The notes under the pieces were generated by a model, which did no database searches, was not told the origin of the DNA, and saw only the letters and a list, made by a program, of their open reading frames with translations. The translations under genes and the position numbers were made by a program. From Clostridium sp. LS (GTDB lineage Bacteria > Bacillota > Clostridia > Clostridiales > Clostridiaceae), in NCBI RefSeq assembly GCF_002760435.1, contig NZ_AUUU01000080.1, forward strand, positions 1 through 45,054: a stretch of DNA of 45,054 nucleotides. Reading direction: 5' to 3'. Below, piece after piece: positions 1 to 8,062 of this stretch (position 1 is the stretch's first letter; every line of letters begins with the position of its first letter).

Positions 1-2
1 GT

Positions 3-128
3 CTTGATGGAGAAGTTATATCTTTAGATACTTTTGGAGCATCAGGAAATGCAGAAGTATTATTTAAACAATTTGGATTTACAGTAGATAATGTTGTAAA
101 TAAGGTTAAAAAGGTAAGAAATGAATAG
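3..128 (+). CDS. tkt: Transketolase, C-terminal fragment
   Basis: This is the last 41 codons of a gene that begins before the window. The visible reading frame contains the residues TFGASG, AEVLFKQFGF and then TVDNVV, which is the typical end of bacterial transketolase (the C-terminal domain of the thiamine-diphosphate enzyme of the pentose phosphate pathway, cytoplasmic). The stop codon TAG is at 126-128. A strong terminator follows about 90 bp downstream. The catalytic and cofactor-binding parts are outside the window, so the call rests on this short tail only. Confidence 0.8.
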   Translation, partial: LDGEVISLDTFGASGNAEVLFKQFGFTVDNVVNKVKKVRNE

Positions 129-216
129 AGAATTTGATACCTATATAATTTCGATAATTATCGTATTGAATGAATAATAAGAAATAAGATATTGAATTTA
201 GATTCTGGATAGTAAG

Positions 217-258
217 GATGTATCAAAATACAAATAAGTATTTTGATACATCTTTTTT
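217..258 (+). terminator. Intrinsic terminator after transketolase
   Basis: A perfect 15-bp stem (217-231 with 238-252), a loop AAATAA and six T residues at 253-258. It closes the transketolase transcript before the RpiR-type gene. Confidence 0.9.
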
Positions 259-337
259 GCCTAATTTCGTGAAAAATTTTTATAAATAATATATACTTAA
301 GGAAACAGAAGATATGAAGGGAGAGGTTAATTAATCT

Positions 338-1063
338 ATGTTCAATTACGAAATTATCCAAAGTTTTAACGACTTAGAACTATTATTATATAGGTACATA
401 ATGAAAAATATTGAAAAAGTCGTTTATATGAGAATTAGAGAATTAGCGGATGAAGCCCATGTATCAACCACAACAATTTTAAGATTTTGTAAGAAGGTTA
501 ACTGTGAAGGATACTCAGAATTTAAAATAAAGCTAAAAATGTATGTTGAGCAAAACGAGACAAAAAAAATAAATAATGATGCTTCAGTAATAATTGATCA
601 TCTAAAAAAATTGGATAATGGTGAATTAGATAAGAAGCTAAATGTACTTTGTGATTTAATAGAACATGCAAGTAATGTTATATTTATAGGGGCTGGAACT
701 TCGGGTATATTATGTAAGTATGCAGCTAGATTTTTTTCATCTATAGGTAAATTTGCCATGTATATTGATGATCCCTATTTTCCACGAAATTATAAGGTTT
801 ATGAAGATTCTGTAATAATAGCCATATCTGTTTCAGGAGAAACAAGTTCAGTTATTGATAATATTAGCAATATAAAAAGAGAGAATAGTACAGTTGTAAG
901 TATAACTAATAGCGAAAATTGTACAATATCAAAAATATCGGATTTGAACATTTCATATTATATTCAACAAGAAAAAATAGGAATTACTGATATTACCACA
1001 CAAATACCAGTATTATATATTATTGAAAGTATAGGAAAAAGGCTGCATAATAGATTTGTATAG
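338..1063 (+). CDS. RpiR/MurR-family transcriptional regulator (HTH + SIS)
   Basis: A 241-residue protein with an N-terminal HTH_6 domain (about residues 1-75, including the helix run VSTTTILRFCKKVNCEGYSE) and a C-terminal SIS sugar-isomerase-fold domain (about 105-235, with GAGTSG and SVSGETSSVIDN). RpiR-family proteins bind a sugar phosphate or amino-sugar phosphate through the SIS domain and control sugar genes, usually as repressors. The ATG at 338 is preceded by AAGGGAGAGG at 317-326. It is monocistronic, lying between two terminators. No sugar gene reads in the same direction next to it, so its target is unclear; the convergent neighbour is the LevR-type activator. The family assignment is firm and the ligand unknown. 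Confidence 0.85.
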   Translation: MFNYEIIQSFNDLELLLYRYIMKNIEKVVYMRIRELADEAHVSTTTILRFCKKVNCEGYSEFKIKLKMYVEQNETKKINNDASVIIDHLKKLDNGELDKKLNVLCDLIEHASNVIFIGAGTSGILCKYAARFFSSIGKFAMYIDDPYFPRNYKVYEDSVIIAISVSGETSSVIDNISNIKRENSTVVSITNSENCTISKISDLNISYYIQQEKIGITDITTQIPVLYIIESIGKRLHNRFV

Positions 1064-1078
1064 TACAGCAAAATTAGT

Positions 1079-1187
1079 GAATGATTAATGGTGAATAATG
1101 AATAATTAGGGAGATTTTGCTCTGCAAAATTTAAAATTATTACGAGCAAAGTACCCTAATTATAAAAATTCCGTAATCATTCATCAA
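1079..1187. repeat. Intergenic heptad-repeat element 1
   Basis: The left arm at 1079-1106 is four 7-bp units: GAATGAT, TAATGGT, GAATAAT, GAATAAT. The middle holds a small perfect hairpin, ATTTTGC-TCT-GCAAAAT. The right end (about 1171-1187) carries the inverted arm, reading GATGAATGATTACGG on the minus strand. The same arm sequence recurs near 8940 and 9020-9050. It looks like a small non-coding palindromic element placed just after the regulator gene. Confidence 0.6.
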
Positions 1188-1218
1188 TAAAGGAAGTGCT
1201 TTGCACTTCCTTTATTTT
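1186..1218. terminator. Bidirectional terminator between rpiR-type and levR-type genes
   Basis: A perfect 14-bp stem (1186-1199 with 1203-1216) with a TTT loop. T residues follow on the plus side (1215-1218), and A residues precede it, which serve as T residues for the minus strand. The stop codon of the minus-strand activator gene (1212-1214) lies inside the stem, so one hairpin probably ends both converging transcripts. Confidence 0.8.
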
Positions 1219-3890
1219 AGTGTTGGTACGGAATTTAGTAAAAGGTTCATTAAATAACAAACTTCATCATCTGATATATCTATTTTGTATTTGATATTTA
1301 TAAAAGATAAATTTTCTCTTATTATATTATATAAATTAATATTTTCAGTGATATACTCATCTTTATTTGGATATATTGCAGGATTATCTTCATTTCTTAA
1401 TCTACCTACAACAAATGATAGATGAAGAATAATACCAACAGAGTTCTCATCAGGCAACTTAAAAGAAAGCTTTTCTTCTATCTTGCTTAAGAAGTAAGTA
1501 ACATCCTTATATAATTCAACGCCATTTATATTATAGATATTTTCCTTTATGATTCTAGGTATATTAAGCATAGTTGTTTTTGCATCTATTGCAGCTTGCA
1601 ATTCCTTTAAAATATCCATATTAAACACTTCGTACATAGTGTATTGTTTTATTTGAGAATCTACCGGGAAAGAGGAAACTATAAATAATATTTCATTTTG
1701 TTTTTGAAGATTAATTATTTTTTGTTTAAAATATTTTTTATCTAAACAATTTAAACATACAATTTCAAAAAAATCTTTACTAATTCTAAGGTTGCTAAGC
1801 AAAAAGTTTTTAATTGCAATTGCAGCGCCTTCACCAGTTAAGCAAGCTGTAACTATTAATATTTTGTCTGAGTCTTCAGATGTGGTATTTATATTCTTAT
1901 GCATTTCTACATAGGAGTTAACCATTAGTACATCATTATAAATCTCATCCAAAGATGATCCGATAAGTGCTTTTCTTGCAGCCTCCAATACATGAAGAGT
2001 TGACACAAGAGAAATTACTTTAATATCAACTTGAAATTCTTTTTTTATCACATCTGCAAAGGTCGTTAAAGACCCCATATCAACTAGTAATAAATAACCA
2101 GCAGAAGTTGGATTTTCTCGAATACCAATTCTTAAGCTTTCTAATACTTTTGATGGAGCAACATCAATTGGAGCATTTATCGGAATTATATAGTTTTCTC
2201 CAAGCAGTCTGTTAGAAACATCAGCCATTGAAGTTGCAGTGGATTCTCCATGGGCGATAAGTATAACTTTTACTTTATCCTGAGATGTATCATTAAAAGT
2301 ATTATCAGGTATTAAAAATAATGTTAAATATCCAGCCTCATCTATTGGTATTGATTTATTAATAGTGTTTTCTATAATTTCTTTAATTTCAATAGCAACA
2401 TTAAACTCAGCAGGATAAAGGTCTTTTATTTTGCCTAAATTAGTGTTTATTATTATTTTATCGCTATTAATCCTATTAATTAATGTGTTAATGTGAAGAG
2501 CAAAAGCCGTATATAAATTACTATCAAACACTACAGGAAGCTTCCTAGTTACGTGGCTTGTTATATTATCAATGCATTTTAATATATCTTCATCAATAAT
2601 AGTTAATAAATTTTGTTTGCTTGTTTCTTCGGATACTTCAGAATTATTTTTGCTAAAATGTTTTGCTATATCTTTTTCAAGTATGTTTTCAATATCTATA
2701 TCTGAAATTTCTAATGATTTTAACTTTTCGAGTTTGCTTTCTATAAAATCATAGACTGTATTGTCTCCACTATTAAATATAGTGTTTGTATCTTCAGTAG
2801 ATCCATTGAATCTAAAATATTCAATTTCTTCACTCATGAGCTTATTCCATAAAACTCTATGTTCTTTTTCTTTATAAAGCCCTTCCTTAATATAAAGGGG
2901 TAATGCTTTACTATGAATTCTTACATCACGCCTTATATTAGTTAAGAATTCTGAATAAGCTTTTGCACAAAGCAACTGAACATCACTTTTTAACTGACCT
3001 ATATTATTTGGGCAATCATAAGAAAGTAATGCTCTTAGTGAATTTAACGATACATATATTTCCTTATTTAATCGTATACTTTCAAATTTGAAGAAACTTT
3101 TAATTAAGAATAATCTTTCATCTAAAGTTCTTTCCTTAAGAGAAGGAATATTAATAACGAGAGGAATTCTTCTAGTAAAAGTATTTAATAAAGCGGAATT
3201 TGGATCTTCGGTAGTTGCTGAAATTATTAATACATCTGATTTTCTAATTTCAGCATCACCAATTCGTCTAAAATTACCTGTATCTAAAAATATAAAGAGC
3301 GCTTCCTGTCCTTCTGGAGGCAGCCTATGAATTTCATCTAAAAATAAAATTCCACCATTTGCCTGTTCAATTAATCCAACTTTGTCAGCATCAGCACCCG
3401 TATAAGCACCTTTTTTTACTCCGAAAAGTTGAGAGGTTAATAGTTGAGGATTATTAGTATAATCTGCACAGTTAAACACTATGAAAGGAGAATCTTCTGT
3501 TTTTACTTTCATTTCTAAAGCATAATTGTGCATTAGAGAAGCAAACATGGATTTTCCTACTCCAGTTTCACCTAGAATCAAGCAATTCATACCTTTAGGT
3601 GGGTACAATATTGCAGCCTTTGCTTGTTCAACAGAATCTTTTAGAGAAATATTATTTTTTGCTAATAAATCTAATTGAGACTCATTGCTTTGAATTTTAT
3701 TCTCTGCAAGAAAAAATAATACAGGTCTGCCAGACGATTTGTACAACTTACCCTCTTTACAAAGTTCATTTAATTCATGACTTAAATTAGCTCTAGTCAT
3801 ATTAACTAGGGGCGCTAGTGTTTTAGTATCTATACCATCTGGAGAATTAATTTGGAGAAGTTTTTGGTAAATTAAATCTTTTTTAGCCAT
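1212..3890 (-). CDS. LevR/CelR-type sigma-54-dependent PTS-regulated activator
   Basis: An 892-residue regulator. The domain order is an N-terminal winged HTH (about 1-60), an AAA+ sigma-54-interaction domain with Walker A GETGVGKS (107-114), the sigma-54 contact loop GAYTGA (161-166; usual GAFTGA) and Walker B ILFLDE (181-186). Then come a first PRD (about 440-535, candidate phospho-His 466), a mannose-type EIIA-like domain (about 541-665, candidate His 547 in IAHGESTATSM), an EIIB-like stretch (about 675-760) and a second PRD (about 790-890, His 823). This is the full LevR layout. Such proteins open sigma-54 promoters and are tuned by PTS phosphorylation. The gene is divergent from a PTS operon that has a matching -24/-12 promoter, so this operon is the likely target. 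RBS AGGAGG precedes the ATG. Confidence 0.95.
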   Translation of the reverse strand: MAKKDLIYQKLLQINSPDGIDTKTLAPLVNMTRANLSHELNELCKEGKLYKSSGRPVLFFLAENKIQSNESQLDLLAKNNISLKDSVEQAKAAILYPPKGMNCLILGETGVGKSMFASLMHNYALEMKVKTEDSPFIVFNCADYTNNPQLLTSQLFGVKKGAYTGADADKVGLIEQANGGILFLDEIHRLPPEGQEALFIFLDTGNFRRIGDAEIRKSDVLIISATTEDPNSALLNTFTRRIPLVINIPSLKERTLDERLFLIKSFFKFESIRLNKEIYVSLNSLRALLSYDCPNNIGQLKSDVQLLCAKAYSEFLTNIRRDVRIHSKALPLYIKEGLYKEKEHRVLWNKLMSEEIEYFRFNGSTEDTNTIFNSGDNTVYDFIESKLEKLKSLEISDIDIENILEKDIAKHFSKNNSEVSEETSKQNLLTIIDEDILKCIDNITSHVTRKLPVVFDSNLYTAFALHINTLINRINSDKIIINTNLGKIKDLYPAEFNVAIEIKEIIENTINKSIPIDEAGYLTLFLIPDNTFNDTSQDKVKVILIAHGESTATSMADVSNRLLGENYIIPINAPIDVAPSKVLESLRIGIRENPTSAGYLLLVDMGSLTTFADVIKKEFQVDIKVISLVSTLHVLEAARKALIGSSLDEIYNDVLMVNSYVEMHKNINTTSEDSDKILIVTACLTGEGAAIAIKNFLLSNLRISKDFFEIVCLNCLDKKYFKQKIINLQKQNEILFIVSSFPVDSQIKQYTMYEVFNMDILKELQAAIDAKTTMLNIPRIIKENIYNINGVELYKDVTYFLSKIEEKLSFKLPDENSVGIILHLSFVVGRLRNEDNPAIYPNKDEYITENINLYNIIRENLSFINIKYKIDISDDEVCYLMNLLLNSVPTLK

Positions 3891-3990
3891 TATATATCCT
3901 CCTATATTAAATTATATTTTGAGTTATTATAATAGATTAAACATTTTCATGCACTATTTGAAAGTAATCTTATAAATTTATTATTTTGCT

Positions 3991-4020
3991 CAAATGTATT
4001 TGATTATAATCAAACATTAT
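3991..4020. promoter_or_regulatory. Palindrome cluster upstream of PTS operon
   Basis: A perfect 16-bp palindrome, TTTGATTATAATCAAA, at 3999-4014. It overlaps two CAAA-TTTG units: CAAATGTATTTG (3991-4002), also palindromic, and CAAACATTATTTG. It sits between the two divergent genes and is a candidate operator. A minus-strand TATAAT at 3926-3931 is a possible -10 box for the activator gene itself. Function is inferred from position only. Confidence 0.4.
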
Positions 4021-4024
4021 TTGC

Positions 4025-4086
4025 TTAGTGTTTATTAATGGTTTGAAGAAGCATTAAACACTATATATAATTATAAAACACTAATC
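4025..4086. promoter_or_regulatory. Candidate activator binding sites (AAACACTA repeats)
   Basis: The 10-mer TTAGTGTTTA at 4025-4034 is inverted relative to TAAACACTAT at 4055-4064 and to AAACACTAA at 4076-4084. A fourth 8-mer copy, TAGTGTTT, lies at 4266-4273, ending on the first base of the -24 box. The cluster is 190-250 bp upstream of the sigma-54 promoter, the usual place for an enhancer-type activator site. The LevR-type protein is the obvious candidate binder; this is inference. Confidence 0.5.
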
Positions 4087-4272
4087 AGATTAAGTAAACA
4101 CATATCTTAAAATAAATAAAATGAATATTATATAAAATAAAAATGATATGACTTTATAATAGAATTGTGATAAATTTTATTGATAAAAACATTGATGTAT
4201 CAAGGATAAAGAGAATATATACAGTTTAACTAAGAAGAAATTTGAAAAAAATTATAAATTTTTAATAGTGTT

Positions 4273-4288
4273 TGGCACAGGTATTGCT
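4273..4288 (+). promoter_or_regulatory. Sigma-54 (-24/-12) promoter of PTS operon
   Basis: TGGCAC-N5-TTGCT matches the sigma-54 consensus essentially perfectly. The GG and GC doublets are separated by exactly 10 bp (4274-4275 and 4286-4287). Transcription would start near 4299, about 36 bp before the EIIA start codon. The divergently encoded sigma-54 activator supports this assignment. Confidence 0.92.
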
Positions 4289-4334
4289 ATATATAATGGC
4301 ATAAGGCAATAAAGCATGAATTGGAGGAGTAGAA

Positions 4335-4655
4335 ATGGATCAATTAGAAATGGCAATAATGAATATCATAATTAATGCGGGAGATTGCAAAAATCACGCT
4401 TACATGGCACTTGGCATGGTAAACGAAGGTAAATATGAAGAGGCTGCAAAGGAATTGGATTTGGCTAATGATGCATTAGCTAAGGCACATGATGCACAAA
4501 CAGAAATGCTTCAAAAGGAAGCAGCTGGGGAAAAAATAGAATTATCAGTTTTGTTTGTTCACGCACAAGATCATTTAATGACAGCTATATCAGAAAAAAA
4601 TTTAATAGAGCAAATTATAGAATTGAGAAAAGTTGTGAACACATTAACTAAATAA
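4335..4655 (+). CDS. PTS lactose/cellobiose-family EIIA component
   Basis: A 106-residue, all-helical cytoplasmic phosphocarrier. The family signature VHAQDHLM at 75-82 contains the histidine (His 76) that accepts phosphate from HPr, the metal-ligand Asp 79 and the second conserved His 80. Length is normal for LacF/CelC/ChbA-type proteins. The ATG has a strong GGAGGAG site about 7 bp upstream and lies just after the sigma-54 promoter. It is the first gene of a three-gene PTS set, followed 146 bp later by EIIB. The substrate is probably a beta-glucoside such as cellobiose, but lactose or chitobiose are not excluded. Confidence 0.93.
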   Translation: MDQLEMAIMNIIINAGDCKNHAYMALGMVNEGKYEEAAKELDLANDALAKAHDAQTEMLQKEAAGEKIELSVLFVHAQDHLMTAISEKNLIEQIIELRKVVNTLTK

Positions 4656-4728
4656 TAGTTATAAAATAACTAATCATTAAATTAGAAAGTAAGGAAATAA
4701 AATTTAATAAAATAACATTACAAATAAA

Positions 4729-4750
4729 TATGTCTACAATTATAGACATA
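4729..4750 (+). other. Hairpin in EIIA-EIIB spacer
   Basis: TATGTCTA (4729-4736) pairs with TAGACATA (4743-4750) across a 6-base loop. No T-run follows, so it is not a terminator. It lies in a 146-bp spacer within an apparent operon and may affect mRNA processing or stability. Confidence 0.35.
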
Positions 4751-4801
4751 CTTCAATAAATACTTAAAATTAATTTTAATCATATTAAGGAGGAAAAAAT
4801 T

Positions 4802-5110
4802 ATGGTTACTATCAAATTATTCTGTGCATCAGGAATGTCAACAAGTGTTTTAGTTAATAAGATGAAAGAGGCAGCTAAAGCTAAAGGTGTAGATGCTGAA
4901 ATTATAGCATTCCCAGAATCTCAAATGGATAGACACCTAGATAGTATGGATGTTGCGCTTCTTGGACCTCAGGTTGGATATACTTTAGGAAAGGCAAAGA
5001 AGATTTGTGAACCAAAAGGAATACCAGTAGAGGTAATACCTATGGTTGATTATGGAATGATGAACGGAGCTAAAGTTTTAGATTTGGCATTAAGCTTAAT
5101 TAAGAAATAA
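4802..5110 (+). CDS. PTS lactose/cellobiose-family EIIB component
   Basis: A 102-residue cytoplasmic protein. The N-terminal strand-loop LFCASGMSTSVLV places the phospho-accepting Cys at residue 8, the classical P-loop of EIIB-Cel. It takes phosphate from EIIA and passes it to the sugar bound by EIIC. AAGGAGG at 4788-4794 sets the ATG at 4802. It lies in the same direction as EIIA and EIIC, with unusually long spacers on both sides (146 and 226 bp). Confidence 0.94.
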   Translation: MVTIKLFCASGMSTSVLVNKMKEAAKAKGVDAEIIAFPESQMDRHLDSMDVALLGPQVGYTLGKAKKICEPKGIPVEVIPMVDYGMMNGAKVLDLALSLIKK

Positions 5111-5126
5111 TATTATATTCATTCTA

Positions 5127-5297
5127 AGTATTAACATAATAAGTTAATACTAAATTAGTGAAAAGGATATCAGAATTTAGATATTATATTACTTTGAAAA
5201 ATTAGCTTTCATAGAAAAAATGAATAAAATTCAATAATTTAAACAAACCATCAACTTTTAAAAAGGTAATAATAGCAAATTTATATTTGTAATTATT
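5127..5297 (+). other. Structured EIIB-EIIC spacer
   Basis: Two hairpins without terminator T-runs: AGTATTAAC with GTTAATACT (5127-5135, 5143-5151), and a 13-bp stem with one mismatch at 5268-5280 with 5285-5297, shortly before the EIIC ribosome binding site. No small gene is evident in the 226-bp gap. Confidence 0.35.
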
Positions 5298-5336
5298 CAT
5301 ATTTAATCTTAATTTAATTATAAGGGGGAAATTATT

Positions 5337-6674
5337 ATGTCATTCAATCAAACACTGAACGAAAAAGTAGTACCAGTGGTAATGAAATTCGTTAATCTTA
5401 AAGGTGTTCAAGCGTTAAAAGACGGTGTAATGTTCACTTTACCATTAAACATTATAGGATCTATTTTCTTATTAATTGCTTGCTTCCCAGTAAAAGCTTT
5501 TACAGATGCTATGACTGGAGCTTTTGGAGCAGGGTGGAATGATCCACTGTTTAAATTACAAGGTTCAACAATGAACATTATAGCAATAGTAACTGTTATG
5601 GGTATGACTTATATTTACTGTAAAAATGAAGGTATTGAACCTTTCTCGCCAGCGGTAATTGCGTTAAGTACATTCTTATGTGTTACTAATAACTTTGTTA
5701 TGTTCCAACCAACACCAGATGCAACTCCAGCTCAAGTAGGAGGCGTTATTCCAATGTCTTGGACTGGTGGTCAAGGTATGATTACAGCAATTATTGTAAG
5801 TTTAGTTGTTTCATGGGTTTATAGTACAATGGTTAAGAAAAATATTACAATTAAAATGCCAGAAGGTGTTCCACAAGGTGTTGTTAATGCATTCTCAGCT
5901 TTAATTCCAGCTACTGTAATATTTTTAGGAGCAACTGTTATATATGCTGTATGTAAATTTGGTTTAAATACTTCTTTCGTAGAAATTATCTATAAAATTG
6001 TTCAAACACCATTACAAGCTGCATCAGATTCACTTCCAGGAGCTATTCTAATTGCTTTTGCTGTACCATTCTTATGGTTCTTCGGAATCCATGGAGGAGC
6101 TACAGTAGGAGGTGTAACACAAGCATTATTGATTTCTAATACTAACTTCAATGCAGAATTACAAAAAGCAGGACACTTAGATCTTGCTCATGGAGCTCAT
6201 ATAGTTGTTCAACAATTCTATGATAACTTTATTAACTTAACAGGTAGTGGTCAAACACTTGCATTTACATTGCTATTATTATTCTTTGCAAAATCTGCTC
6301 AATATAAACAATTAGGTAAATTAGCTCTTCCAGCTAACTTATTCAACATTAACGAACCAATATTATTTGGTACTCCAATAGTATTAAATCCAATCATGGG
6401 TGTACCATTTATATTAACTCCAGTAGTAAATGCAATATTACTTTACATGGCAATTGCAACAGGTATACTTGCACCAATGGGAGCAACAATGCCACCTTGG
6501 ACAGTTCCAACTATATTCTCAGGTTTCATAATTGGTGGTCCTAGCTACGCTATAGCACAATTTGTATTCTTAATAATTGCAGGATTAATTTACTATCCAT
6601 TCTTTAAGAAAGCAGATGCTATGTCTTACGCTGATGAGTTAGCTGCTCAAAGGTCACATGGTGTTGAAGCTTAA
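5337..6674 (+). CDS. PTS lactose/cellobiose-family EIIC permease
   Basis: A 445-residue polytopic membrane protein, the sugar channel of the PTS. Family hallmarks are FGIHGG (249-254), the NINEPILFGTPI block (337-348) and many hydrophobic segments (for example about 35-52, 80-95, 150-165, 188-206, 236-250, 355-380, 405-422). Length is normal for CelB/ChbC. It works with the upstream EIIA and EIIB to import and phosphorylate a beta-linked disaccharide or glucoside. AAGGGGG precedes the ATG, and a terminator closes the operon about 50 bp downstream. No phospho-beta-glucosidase gene follows. Confidence 0.95.
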   Translation: MSFNQTLNEKVVPVVMKFVNLKGVQALKDGVMFTLPLNIIGSIFLLIACFPVKAFTDAMTGAFGAGWNDPLFKLQGSTMNIIAIVTVMGMTYIYCKNEGIEPFSPAVIALSTFLCVTNNFVMFQPTPDATPAQVGGVIPMSWTGGQGMITAIIVSLVVSWVYSTMVKKNITIKMPEGVPQGVVNAFSALIPATVIFLGATVIYAVCKFGLNTSFVEIIYKIVQTPLQAASDSLPGAILIAFAVPFLWFFGIHGGATVGGVTQALLISNTNFNAELQKAGHLDLAHGAHIVVQQFYDNFINLTGSGQTLAFTLLLLFFAKSAQYKQLGKLALPANLFNINEPILFGTPIVLNPIMGVPFILTPVVNAILLYMAIATGILAPMGATMPPWTVPTIFSGFIIGGPSYAIAQFVFLIIAGLIYYPFFKKADAMSYADELAAQRSHGVEA

Positions 6675-6726
6675 TAAAATTAACTAGCCCTTTTATTAAC
6701 AATTTAAAATATATTCAATTAAGATT

Positions 6727-6761
6727 AAGATCCGGGATTTATAGTAATGTCGGATCTTTTT
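6727..6761 (+). terminator. Terminator of PTS operon
   Basis: AAGATCCG (6727-6734) pairs with CGGATCTT (6751-6758); T residues run to 6761. Confidence 0.8.
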
Positions 6762-6845
6762 CTGTTTATAAGTATCTTTTTATTTTCTATGACATAAGGG
6801 CTTGTTGAAATTTAGATTAATTTCTGATAGAAGGCAGTTCTTTTG

Positions 6846-6854
6846 TGGTATAAT
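6846..6854 (+). promoter_or_regulatory. Possible extended -10 promoter for polysaccharide genes
   Basis: TGGTATAAT fits an extended -10 box (TGn-TATAAT). No convincing -35 is seen at 17 bp. It lies about 165 bp before the first glycosyltransferase. A second TATAAT is at 6878-6883. The rest of the 346-bp gap holds only the upstream terminator. Confidence 0.4.
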
Positions 6855-7020
6855 TAAACAAGAATTTATTAAATTAGTATAATAGTAAACCAATATAGGA
6901 GTATACATTGAAAATACTCGACATAACTAGTGAAAAGTTATATTTATGTATAGCTATATCCTATAGTTAGGTATATTATTTTACTTAGCGTGCTTATAAT
7001 TTGAAAGGAAGGAAGCATTT

Positions 7021-8004
7021 ATGAATTTTAAGGTCAGTGTTATTGTTCCTGTTTATAAAGTTAGAGACAGGATTTTAAGAACGTTAGAATGCTTAAAAGC
7101 ACAAACTCTTAAAGAATTTGAAGTTTTATTTATTGATGATGGTTCTCCAGATAATAGCAGTGAATTTGCACATAATTATTTGAAAGATTCACATGTAATT
7201 TATAGAATAATAAAAAAAGAAAATGGAGGGGTTAGCTCAGCCAGAAACTTAGGAATAGAAGAGGCTGTGGGTGAATACATACAATTTTTGGATTCAGATG
7301 ATTACATAGATAAAGATATGCTTAAGGATTTATATAACAAGGCGATAGAGACTAACAGCGATATTGTTTATACTGGTTATGTTTACGAAGAGGCTGATGG
7401 GACGAAGATTTTAGATAATATAGAAGGATTAGCGGAAGGTGTTCTTTCAGGCAAAGAGGCCGTTATAAAATATATATATGGGATTTCATATACACCAATA
7501 ATGGCAGGAATATTTAAACGTTCACTACTTATTGACAATAATATTAAATTTAATACTAATAGAAAATTTGCAGAGGATATAGCATTTGCAGTCAAGGCTT
7601 ATTGTCACTCTCAAAAAGTTTATTGTTGCAAAAAAATATATTTTCACTATGTAAAATGGGAAGGTTCAGCTATGAATAGCATGTCATTAGATTATTTAGA
7701 TGTGTATTATTCAAATTTAGAAATTTTAGAATATATAAAAGAAAACTTTAATTATTTAGAAGTAGAAAAATCATTAATTGAAAGTAGAATTCCGGCTGGA
7801 ATTGTGAATATATTCATTGGATTTGCTAAAAATGAAAATTTACATAAAGCGATGTATGATTTTATCAAACAAAAGAAAGTAAGAGAAGATTTAAGTAAAT
7901 ATAAAATGGTGAAAATAGAAAAGGATAGAATTAAGTATTTGATTTTAAGTAAAATGATTTTATATTTTCCTAAAGCAGTAGTGAAATATTATTCAAAGAA
8001 ATGA
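7021..8004 (+). CDS. Glycosyltransferase family 2 (A)
   Basis: A 327-residue GT-A fold transferase with the GT2 signature: SVIVPVYK at the N-terminus, FIDDGSPDNS around 39-48, and the metal/nucleotide site LDSDDYID near residue 90. The catalytic domain occupies about 1-220; the remainder is a helical tail rich in Lys. No transmembrane segment is obvious. It would add a sugar to a lipid-linked polysaccharide precursor on the cytoplasmic face. It is a full-length paralogue of the GT2 encoded at 9223-10209, with the LicD gene between them. RBS GGAAGGAAG precedes the ATG. The sugar donor cannot be read from the sequence. Confidence 0.9.
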   Translation: MNFKVSVIVPVYKVRDRILRTLECLKAQTLKEFEVLFIDDGSPDNSSEFAHNYLKDSHVIYRIIKKENGGVSSARNLGIEEAVGEYIQFLDSDDYIDKDMLKDLYNKAIETNSDIVYTGYVYEEADGTKILDNIEGLAEGVLSGKEAVIKYIYGISYTPIMAGIFKRSLLIDNNIKFNTNRKFAEDIAFAVKAYCHSQKVYCCKKIYFHYVKWEGSAMNSMSLDYLDVYYSNLEILEYIKENFNYLEVEKSLIESRIPAGIVNIFIGFAKNENLHKAMYDFIKQKKVREDLSKYKMVKIEKDRIKYLILSKMILYFPKAVVKYYSKK

Positions 8005-8062
8005 AGAGATAAAAAATATTTATGTAAGGACATAATTTGAAATATATAGGAGATAGAACATA

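Noticed and set aside
2572..3790. Short open frames opposite the LevR-type gene (for example 2572-2754, 3088-3330, 3599-3790).
   Set aside because: They are antisense to a well-conserved coding region, lack ribosome binding sites and resemble no protein family.
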